The notes below the pieces were generated by a model, which saw only the letters and a program-made list of their open reading frames with translations, did not search any database and had not been told where the DNA came from. Shown here piece after piece: positions 56,851 through 64,000 of a stretch of 64,000 bases of DNA. How positions within the stretch are numbered: position 1 is the stretch's first letter; every line of letters begins with the position of its first letter. The position numbers were made by a program, and so were the translations under genes. The DNA is from OLB9 sp041392785 (GTDB taxonomy: Bacteria > Bacteroidota > Bacteroidia > Chitinophagales > Saprospiraceae), in assembly GCA_041392785.1 (NCBI GenBank), contig JAWKLK010000010.1:189401-253400 (forward strand), in the 5' to 3' direction.

Positions 56851-59295
56851 TTACTTAAGAATCTCTATCTTCTTTTGCACAGTACCTTGGGTAGTGAATG
56901 CTTGTAAAATATACATACCATTTCCTAAATTATCAGAAATGATGGTGTGCTTTTGAGTGTCTATATTGGACTCAGACATCACAGATCTACCTTGCATATC
57001 GTACAATCGATATCCTTTGATGATATTTCTCCCATTGAAATGCAAGTAGATATCACCTGATGATGGATTTGGAAATACCAATAACTTATCTTCTGTTGGT
57101 ATGGGTTCTGTCTTTTTAAGATTTAGCTTTATATCTAAATAGGCATCAGGAAGCTGAACGGTTTCTCCCGAAGCATCCATGAGTACGATATTAGTCGCGC
57201 TAATCCTACGAACTATAAAATCTGCTGATGTTTTGATGCCTTCTAATTCATCTTCTACAATGTATGAAGACTCTCCAACATCTCCAAACCCAGATACTTC
57301 TCGGCCGTCAATTCTAGTTACGCCCATATGTATAGTACCATCTGATGGTTGTACGGACAATTGAAGGCTAGCATCATGATCGTGAAACCATGCATTATCA
57401 TAGAAATGGCTTTGGAAACTTGTACTATCCACAAAACTTGGTGCAAGCTTGATCTCGAATGCCATTCCATAAAAATTCTTAACCAAGGAAGATGGTGTTC
57501 CAATATGATATTGTATCGTCAGGACATCCCCAGAATCCACCTCAGCGGCGTTTGACGACATATAAAATGGAAATTCCTTTACAGCAAGAACCTCATTAGG
57601 CACTAAATTATGTACATCTCCATAATGATCAGAGATTGCATTGAAATCCATATGATCCACAATGCCATTGCCATCTCCATCAACAAACTTCATGTTTGCT
57701 GTAGCGTATGACTCAGGCAACCAATCTTCAGATAACCTTCCCGTTGAAAAAGGCACATCAGGAGAATCTGAGACCGTACCAGAGTATCCAAAATTGCGCC
57801 CAAGTACTAATAAATCTCTGACAGAAACTACCCCGTCATTATTCATGTCACCCGACCAAACACAATCTGGTCCTTGACATAAACATAATGTATCCTCGAC
57901 ATCATAGATGTCCACATAAATTTTATAGGTCTCACATGGGTTGTTCTCCACACAGTATGTAATATCAAATTCATCACTGCCATAATAGCCTAAATCTGGT
58001 GTATAAGTGATTAATGCGGCCGATGTAATGGTACTACAATCAACCAAAGCATCCTGTGCGTTTTGTTGGACTTCTACAACGCCAAAAGCAGGAGGTGCTG
58101 AAAGGGAAAATGTATATCCAACTACAGGAACATCATAGGTCAAAGCTGTGGGCTTATTTTTCATGGTTTCCAACCTGTACACAACTTCTTTACGAGGACT
58201 AAAATTGCCAATATGAATAGCAATTTTCCCTGTAGCTGTATAATAACCATAATTGATGGTATAGGTAAAATTCTTTGTGCCTACAAAATTAGTTGGAGGT
58301 ATATAAGTAAAAACACCTAGTGTATCGTGTTGTAATTGTGATGAATAGGATGCAATATTATATTTATCAACCAAATCATTGGCAAAAACATCAAAAGTAA
58401 TTGCCGTATTTTTGGTAGTATAAATGACATCATCTACAATACTGGATGTATTACTTGGAATATCGAAAATCTCTATGATAACCGTCCTGAATATACCAGA
58501 ATTATTCATAAATTGGATTGTATCCACTCCTGAAATTGAAGTTGGCTTATAAGTATATTTTAATGCAGAATTTTGAATGAGTACTCCAAACTGTGCATTG
58601 TTCATCAAATTAAAATCACTATCAGGGACATCAAATACAACATCTTTTGAATTCTCAACAAAAAAACTAACTGTGTCACTTGCACTAACGTTAACATTTT
58701 GGTTCAAATAAATACTCGCCCTAGATGAATTGCCATCAGTATCTTTAATCGTATATATTATAACATCTTCTGATAATCCTTCACTTGGCGTGTAAATGAT
58801 GGAGTCCCCTTCGATCGAAGCTGAACCATTCTTAACAAAACTAATAGCAGAAATCCATAGACTATCAGCGGTAGAATTATCATTGGTCAATGGAAAAATA
58901 TGAATCGGGCTTTCATCGAAAACAGCATAATCATTTTGTGCAGTAATCAGTGAAACGGAAAAATGCAATACAATTCTCTTGTATTTAGGTTTTATTATAA
59001 ACGGAGGTGCAAATTCGTAATATTCTATATTGACTGCTGTAATACCAGCAAAATCTACGGTAGTAGATGATATATTCAACTGATATAAGCCTTGACTTAT
59101 CTGAGTGATTCCACCCGATATTTGGCAATTCACTTCAGGATGTGCAACTGGTGCTATATATGAGTTCACTGTGGCGGTATACACATCGCCTTGAGCTAAA
59201 TAAACGTGCTCTTCTGAAGAGTTACTTTGCGTCCGTGCCCATTGGGGGAACAGCACTCCGCAAAAAATAAAAATTGTGTAAAATCTTAACATCAT
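56851..59295 (-). CDS. T9SS surface protein with Big/cadherin-like, dockerin-like and cohesin-like domains
   Basis: 814 residues from the ATG at 59295, which begins a signal peptide (MMLRFYTIFIFCGVLFPQWARTQ). Residues 110-470 are four Ig/cadherin-like sandwiches of the VCBS/Big_9 type (for example YTPSEGLSEDVIIYTIKDTDGN and YTPDLGYYGSDEFDITYCVEN). Near 480-545 are two EF-hand-type calcium loops (DMNNDGVVSVRD and DGDGNGIVDHMD) of dockerin type. Residues 560-715 form a cohesin-like sandwich (AAEVDSGDVLTIQYHIGTP ... YGMAFEIKL). The end is a type A T9SS sorting domain (LLVFPNPSSGDIYLHF ... IEILK). Layout echoes the 30.4-kb protein. Likely surface adhesion or scaffold; no enzyme domain. Confidence 0.85.
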   Translation of the reverse strand: MMLRFYTIFIFCGVLFPQWARTQSNSSEEHVYLAQGDVYTATVNSYIAPVAHPEVNCQISGGITQISQGLYQLNISSTTVDFAGITAVNIEYYEFAPPFIIKPKYKRIVLHFSVSLITAQNDYAVFDESPIHIFPLTNDNSTADSLWISAISFVKNGSASIEGDSIIYTPSEGLSEDVIIYTIKDTDGNSSRASIYLNQNVNVSASDTVSFFVENSKDVVFDVPDSDFNLMNNAQFGVLIQNSALKYTYKPTSISGVDTIQFMNNSGIFRTVIIEIFDIPSNTSSIVDDVIYTTKNTAITFDVFANDLVDKYNIASYSSQLQHDTLGVFTYIPPTNFVGTKNFTYTINYGYYTATGKIAIHIGNFSPRKEVVYRLETMKNKPTALTYDVPVVGYTFSLSAPPAFGVVEVQQNAQDALVDCSTITSAALITYTPDLGYYGSDEFDITYCVENNPCETYKIYVDIYDVEDTLCLCQGPDCVWSGDMNNDGVVSVRDLLVLGRNFGYSGTVSDSPDVPFSTGRLSEDWLPESYATANMKFVDGDGNGIVDHMDFNAISDHYGDVHNLVPNEVLAVKEFPFYMSSNAAEVDSGDVLTIQYHIGTPSSLVKNFYGMAFEIKLAPSFVDSTSFQSHFYDNAWFHDHDASLQLSVQPSDGTIHMGVTRIDGREVSGFGDVGESSYIVEDELEGIKTSADFIVRRISATNIVLMDASGETVQLPDAYLDIKLNLKKTEPIPTEDKLLVFPNPSSGDIYLHFNGRNIIKGYRLYDMQGRSVMSESNIDTQKHTIISDNLGNGMYILQAFTTQGTVQKKIEILK

Positions 59296-59601
59296 GGTCT
59301 GTTCAAATTTACTTCTAAACAAAAAGTATTCAAAAGCATCCACAAAGTAAACGTAAAATTCTTAAATTTCAAAATTATATTGACAAAATTATTATATTTT
59401 TAATGTTAATATTTAAGTATTTGATTTTAATACACATAAATATGACAATTAAGCCATAATATACATAACATATTAATTTAATTTATAAAAATACTTTATA
59501 TATTAAGTTACTATATTATCACCAACTAAAAAACTTCGTCACAAAAATTAAAACAAAATCAGAGTTTTATGTATTTAAAAAAATAGTATTAAACATCTAT
59601 C
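59296..59601. other. Divergent AT-rich intergenic region
   Basis: 306 bases, very AT-rich. A possible minus-strand -7 element (TAAATTTG, 59304-59311) lies only 9-16 bases ahead of the T9SS gene ATG, giving almost no leader, so it is doubtful. No RNA gene or hairpin seen, and no clear promoter for the plus-strand gene. Confidence 0.4.
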
Positions 59602-61044
59602 ATGATGCGATCTAAAAAAGTAGTCAATGCCTTGTTATTTTTGGATGTCTATGAAAGAAATGCATTTGGAAAGTTCCTACAATCGCCTTATTTCAATAGT
59701 AATCAAGCTGCAGTTACATACTTTCAGATTATTGATGGTTGTATAAGAAATGAAAGATATGACCTAGATGATACGCAAATTTGGGATCAGGTGTATCCAC
59801 AAACTACATACGAGCATCAGAAATTTCTCAAACTCAATTCGGATTTGGTAAAATTATTGGAGTCCTACTTAGTCCAACAAGAATTGGCAAAAGAACCAAG
59901 CATAGCGGCCAATCTAAAACTCAAGGCTGCGCATAGACATAATATCACACCACTCATCAATGGCATCATTGGCGAAGTGGATCGGCTGACAAAATTAGAC
60001 AATAATCGATCAGGTCAGTATTTTTACAATAGGTTCCAATTAGAGCTCTCTCAATTTAACACAACAACTGAAAATGAAAAGAAAAAATCAAAGTTTGAAA
60101 TAGAGGCACAGCTAAATATTGCTCAAATCTCCGGACACTTGGATAATTTTTATGCTATTGAGAAACTAAGGATGTATTGCACCTTGCTAAGCTGGAAAAA
60201 AATGTATCAACTCAATACCGAGTTATCCCACATAGACTTTGCATTAGAAATAGCAAAAGAGCACGACCACAAAGAAATACCAGCGGTAAAACTATATTAC
60301 CTTATGCAAGCGACCTACAACTCACCGGATGATACCAAATTTTACTTTGAATTACGCGATTTGATGAAGGCATCCTTACACCTCTTTCCCGAATCAGAAG
60401 CCAAAGAAATCTACAGTACTGCCATCAGCTACTGCATCAATCAAGTCAATAGAGGAAATCTCGAATTCCAAAGGGAAACATTTGAATTATATAAAGAATT
60501 TTATAACCAAAATTACTTCTATAGTACAGAATCAATCTCAGAAACATCCTTTAGAAATATTGTACAAATCGGGTTAAGAGTGAATGAATTTGGCTGGGCA
60601 GAAAACTTCATTTACACGTATTCAAAGTATTTAGACCCTAAAGACAAGGACAACGCAGTATATTTCAGTTTGGCAAGGTTGGAGTTTTACCGAAAGAATT
60701 ATAATTTAGTTATAGAGTACCTAAATAATGTCACTTACGAAGATGTATGGTATAGTTTAGGTAGTAAGGCATTGCTCCTGCATTCTTATTATGAATTAGG
60801 TGAATATGATGCGTTAGAATCTCTTTTACAATCGTTTAATATGTATGTAAGAAGAGAAAAATCCTTAACTAAAGATAGAAAATCACATCAACACAATTTA
60901 ATTCGCTTTACAACTATTCTAATGAGACTAAACCACAAAGAAAAGGCAAAACTTCAAGCGCTAAAAGACGAAGTGCAAAACACCAAAGGCGTGGTGTCCA
61001 AGCCGTGGCTCTTAGAAAAAATTCAGGAAAAAATAGAAAAATAG
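59602..61044 (+). CDS. Unknown helical-repeat protein
   Basis: 480 residues, no signal peptide or membrane helix. It starts MMRSKKVVNALLFLDVYERNAFGKFLQSPYFNSN and appears almost wholly alpha-helical, with Tyr/Leu-rich amphipathic helices every 35-40 residues in the second half (for example AENFIYTYSKYLDP, YFSLARLEFYRKNYNLVIEYL, LLLHSYYELGEYDALESLL), suggesting TPR-like repeats and a scaffolding role. I do not recognise a named family. It stands alone between two T9SS genes on the other strand and has its own terminator overlapping its stop codon. Confidence 0.7.
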   Translation: MMRSKKVVNALLFLDVYERNAFGKFLQSPYFNSNQAAVTYFQIIDGCIRNERYDLDDTQIWDQVYPQTTYEHQKFLKLNSDLVKLLESYLVQQELAKEPSIAANLKLKAAHRHNITPLINGIIGEVDRLTKLDNNRSGQYFYNRFQLELSQFNTTTENEKKKSKFEIEAQLNIAQISGHLDNFYAIEKLRMYCTLLSWKKMYQLNTELSHIDFALEIAKEHDHKEIPAVKLYYLMQATYNSPDDTKFYFELRDLMKASLHLFPESEAKEIYSTAISYCINQVNRGNLEFQRETFELYKEFYNQNYFYSTESISETSFRNIVQIGLRVNEFGWAENFIYTYSKYLDPKDKDNAVYFSLARLEFYRKNYNLVIEYLNNVTYEDVWYSLGSKALLLHSYYELGEYDALESLLQSFNMYVRREKSLTKDRKSHQHNLIRFTTILMRLNHKEKAKLQALKDEVQNTKGVVSKPWLLEKIQEKIEK

Positions 61045-61066
61045 GGCAAAGTATTTGCCCTATTTT
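61038..61066 (+). terminator. Terminator overlapping the stop of the helical-repeat gene
   Basis: AAAATAGGGCAAA and TTTGCCCTATTTT form a 13-bp stem with a 3-nt loop; the TAG stop (61042-61044) lies within the left arm. Confidence 0.8.
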
Positions 61067-61213
61067 CCTCAGATACCATCTGCTTCATCTTCTACGATGT
61101 AATCAGCTAGAATACCTAATAATATTAATAGTTCTTTTATAAGATAAATCTATTCCATATCTATCTAATTACTCATTTTAAAATAGGGGTTAAACAAATA
61201 TCGTAAAAAACAT

Positions 61214-63808
61214 TTACATCTTCACAAACTTTGCTTTATAGGCTGTCTTGTCACCAATAATGTGTATTATATAAAAACCTGAAGGTAAGCTACTTACATC
61301 AATCTGTCGATTTGATTCAGCTTGCAATCCAGTTGTCATAGCAATATTACCACTTTCATTATAGATGATGATTTGCGCATCTTTAAATGAAGTATTTGAG
61401 CTAGTAATATGGATAATATCGTTAGTAGGATTCGGATATAAGCTGATAGAATTCTCATCCGGGTCGTAAGTAGAAACAGGTTTACCTACTGGTGTAGTGA
61501 CTTCATTCGTGATGACTGGTTCATTGAAATCGAAGAAAATACCTGCTAAATTACTGACATCTTGGTTGCGTTCGGTACTGCGATTCAACGCAATCTCAAA
61601 CTTAATAAATCCATGTGACAAAGGCTCATTTCTGAAACTGTCCACCAGCATGATATGATCGAAAGTAACATTCAAAACGCCATTTTCTACACACCAAGTA
61701 TATTCATGTGATGCGGCCACAGGCACTATAGAAGTAACATCAAACTTCGAACTTATGGGATCTTGGATTTTCACGGTAAATGCAGTATCGGTACCTGTAT
61801 TTTGGAATCGAATCAAATATTTAACTTTGTCTCCTTGCTCTATATATTCCTTATTTTTCACGCCATTTACAAAAATGGATTTGTCATTTGGATCATAGGA
61901 ACCCACATTTTCCTCACAATCTAGATACGTAACTTTTGATGTAATGTCATCACAGTCTTTTGTGTTAGATATGGCTCCGATTTCCATACAATGTTCTTGT
62001 CCTAATGTAGCATCACAACTTAGATTGATTTTTAAATGGAAACTTATACATTCTCCCGCTTTCAAATTTTTGATATCTAAAACTAATTCGTCCCCAATGT
62101 GTGAAACTATAGGCACACTCGTCTCTTTTAGGTCAAAATATGGATCCAATTTTACCTTAGCTACTATATCTTCTGCTTCTATATTGCCATTATTGCACAC
62201 TTGCCCATAATAAGTATTGTCAAAACATCTGCGAAGAAATGGTGCCGAAATCGACGCTTGCACATCCGCACAATATTTTTTGGCCTTAAGTGGAATAGAT
62301 AATTCGGTATAGTCATCATCTAAGGTGATATCATAAATCTCCTGACAAATTTCATATAAACTTTCATTTATGACAAGTGAAACTTTGTTTTGAGTTGTAT
62401 GTAACCTAAATGATGCCTCTCCATTATCATCTAGTTCGCGCACATAAAGGTCATTTACCACCACTTTTCCTAATGGTACAGATGGCTCAATATTATCTTT
62501 TTGGCAGTTCTTATTGAGATCATCATACACGATGACTTTGAGCCCATTAGGTGTCGCCAATTGTGGCTTATACTTCAATATACCCATTCCTGTGGTAGCC
62601 AAATATATATAATTATCATAACTTACATTAAGGTCATTAATGCTCACTAACTCAGGAAAATCGGGTGTAATATTTACCCAATTTTGACCATCGTCTGAAG
62701 ACATTTGCACTACATTTTTAGTATATAAATATATATTGCCTAAATGATCCGCTTTTATAAAGATATGTTCGCTATTATCAAACCCATCTAATTGTTTAGA
62801 AACAAATGTTGTTCCATAATCATAAGAAGTTTCAAGAGTATATTTAAATGGCCAGCCTTCAACTCTTACAACATACAATATTTTGCCATCAAAGGATGTA
62901 ATAAATTCGTCAATATATGGATTATCTAAATTAACAGGTTTACTTTCTAAGGTAACCACATTGTATTTTGATACATTTTTGAAGCTGTCATAATAATAAA
63001 TATCCATTTTATCTGAATATTGAGTAGAATAAGCTTCATATCCAAAAAGACCTAATCCAGTAAATTTACTATCCCAAGTATCTCCAAAATCATTAGAAAA
63101 ATAGATAGAATCACTACCAATTAGAAATAATTTTCCATTTTTTTCTATTATATTCGAATTACTGTAGAAGTTTACTTTTTGATTTGGTTTATTCCAGTTT
63201 TTGCCATTATCCTTTGATTTATATATATTAAACTCAGATAAAGCTATAATTTCTCGGTTAGATAAGTACAAAAATCGCGAAATTAATTCATACATATCAG
63301 CTTCAAAATTTACTTTTTCCCAATCTTGTATCGGATTTTTGGTGATATATCTCAAATCGCATACATTCACAAAAATATATTCATCAATACCAGCAAAAAC
63401 ATTAATAGCGTGATAAGTTCCTATTTCATTATTTAATTTTTGTAAGGTAGAGTCTTGAATAGTATACATAAATATTTCTGGATTACACACTTCGTTAAAA
63501 GCTCCTCCTATTACAAACTTGTCACCTTTTGTAGAAGAAATATACGAAATATAATCTGAATTAAAATCCTTACGAGTAAATGATTTACCATCATCATCTG
63601 ATATATAAACACTTTTATTATTTACATAATATAACTTGCCATCATGTCCTAAATTAAAGTATGAAAAATAATCATCATTGGGAAGTGCTAAAGGCTCCCA
63701 AGTAGTACCACCATCATCTGTGTAAGCCGTATTACTAAAAATTCTATTATTCTTCCTGATAAACAAACCTCTAGAATCAATTGCCTTTTTGTTTCCCACA
63801 AAACTCAA
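61214..63808 (-). CDS. T9SS protein with BNR-type propeller; N-terminus missing
   Basis: At least 864 residues. Residues 1-410 are BNR/Asp-box blades (YTDDGGTTWEPL, YISDDDGKSFTRK, YKSKDNGKNWNKP, YFSNDFGDTWDSK, QMSSDDGQNWVNI). Then an SdrD/Cna-B-like segment (LKVIVYDDLNKNCQKDNIE), a DUF11-like domain pair with NVGSYDPNDKSIFVNG and YLIRFQNTGTDTAFTVKIQDP, and a type A T9SS sorting domain (ISLYPNPTNDIIHIT ... AKFVKM). Taken as starting at the TTG 63808 it has no signal peptide. Clearly protein-like sequence (QEWWTYAPVLLPSQDENGINYV) continues in frame up to 63955 without a start codon, beside an A6 run. The real N-terminus is therefore probably upstream behind a frameshift. Confidence 0.75.
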   Translation of the reverse strand: MSFVGNKKAIDSRGLFIRKNNRIFSNTAYTDDGGTTWEPLALPNDDYFSYFNLGHDGKLYYVNNKSVYISDDDGKSFTRKDFNSDYISYISSTKGDKFVIGGAFNEVCNPEIFMYTIQDSTLQKLNNEIGTYHAINVFAGIDEYIFVNVCDLRYITKNPIQDWEKVNFEADMYELISRFLYLSNREIIALSEFNIYKSKDNGKNWNKPNQKVNFYSNSNIIEKNGKLFLIGSDSIYFSNDFGDTWDSKFTGLGLFGYEAYSTQYSDKMDIYYYDSFKNVSKYNVVTLESKPVNLDNPYIDEFITSFDGKILYVVRVEGWPFKYTLETSYDYGTTFVSKQLDGFDNSEHIFIKADHLGNIYLYTKNVVQMSSDDGQNWVNITPDFPELVSINDLNVSYDNYIYLATTGMGILKYKPQLATPNGLKVIVYDDLNKNCQKDNIEPSVPLGKVVVNDLYVRELDDNGEASFRLHTTQNKVSLVINESLYEICQEIYDITLDDDYTELSIPLKAKKYCADVQASISAPFLRRCFDNTYYGQVCNNGNIEAEDIVAKVKLDPYFDLKETSVPIVSHIGDELVLDIKNLKAGECISFHLKINLSCDATLGQEHCMEIGAISNTKDCDDITSKVTYLDCEENVGSYDPNDKSIFVNGVKNKEYIEQGDKVKYLIRFQNTGTDTAFTVKIQDPISSKFDVTSIVPVAASHEYTWCVENGVLNVTFDHIMLVDSFRNEPLSHGFIKFEIALNRSTERNQDVSNLAGIFFDFNEPVITNEVTTPVGKPVSTYDPDENSISLYPNPTNDIIHITSSNTSFKDAQIIIYNESGNIAMTTGLQAESNRQIDVSSLPSGFYIIHIIGDKTAYKAKFVKM

Positions 63809-63942
63809 GTCTGCTGTAAATTCCCATATTTCATAAGACGCATCATGGTTATTTGGTACAAAATGTATTACATAGTTTATCCCATTTTCATCCTGGCTAG
63901 GGAGTAATACAGGTGCGTAAGTCCACCATTCTTGCGTCTTTT

Positions 63943-64000
63943 TTAGGTGTAAAAGTCAATGCCTAACTTCTTACTTACATATTCGTGTTCGGCAAATTCT
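63943..64000 (-). pseudogene. Coding fragment at the window edge, probably the N-terminal side of the last T9SS gene
   Basis: On the minus strand, in a different frame from the neighbouring gene, EFAEHEYVSKKLGIDFYT leads to TAA at 63945-63943. Adding one base at the following A6 run would join it to the propeller frame. It could instead be the true 3' end of another gene; the window stops too soon to decide. Confidence 0.4.

Overview
The window looks like chromosomal DNA from a low-GC member of the Bacteroidota, most like a Saprospiraceae or related lineage. The signs are: very large secreted proteins ending in type IX secretion (T9SS) C-terminal domains of both the gliding (type B) and the common (type A) kind; a two-ExbD TonB operon; recurring TAnnTTTG -7 promoter elements; few Shine-Dalgarno sites; and Bacteroidota-type versions of SecA, HMG-CoA lyase, RibBA and endonuclease III.

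Layout. 1-9.5 kb: 3' part of a giant repetitive T9SS adhesin, an outer-membrane barrel, a glycosyltransferase and RibBA. 9.6-23.5 kb: alpha-2-macroglobulin-like protein, HMG-CoA lyase, MutS, the exbB-exbD-exbD-tonB operon and PurM. 23.5-30 kb: BNR/sortilin-type propeller protein, periplasmic thioredoxin, lipoprotein, adenine deaminase and a SlyD-type isomerase. 30-36 kb: a 1723-residue T9SS protein with PPC, seven ~82-residue repeats, cohesin-dockerin-cohesin and SprB modules. 35.7-39.3 kb: frameshifted rhomboid protease, CorA, then a decayed insertion sequence with perfect 17-bp terminal inverted repeats. 39.3-46.8 kb: SecA, RibD, Nth, a lipoprotein, fructose-bisphosphate aldolase and thioredoxin reductase. 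47-51.8 kb: a probable oxygen-response cluster. 51.8-64 kb: proline catabolism (PruA), CoaD, an SLC45-type sugar transporter with compensating indels beside a GH13 hydrolase, and two more T9SS proteins around an unknown helical protein.

The most interesting region is 47.0-51.8 kb. It holds a soluble histidine kinase whose PAS domain carries the FixL heme-ligand His and the Arg 20 residues later; a response regulator in which a receiver domain is fused directly to a CRP/FNR-type DNA-binding protein (FixJ and FixK in one chain); two CBS-pair proteins; and a double universal-stress protein with a cysteine-less thioredoxin-like N-terminus. Two palindromes, both TGAT-N4-ATCA, sit exactly in the two control regions of the cluster. 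This suggests a compact heme-sensor to FNR-box circuit controlling stress and energy-sensing proteins, similar in logic to rhizobial FixLJ-FixK and mycobacterial DosR regulons but built differently.

Several genes are broken at homopolymer runs (rhomboid, SLC45 transporter, probably the last T9SS gene). These could be true pseudogenes or consensus errors in the assembly. I saw no tRNA, rRNA or CRISPR array.
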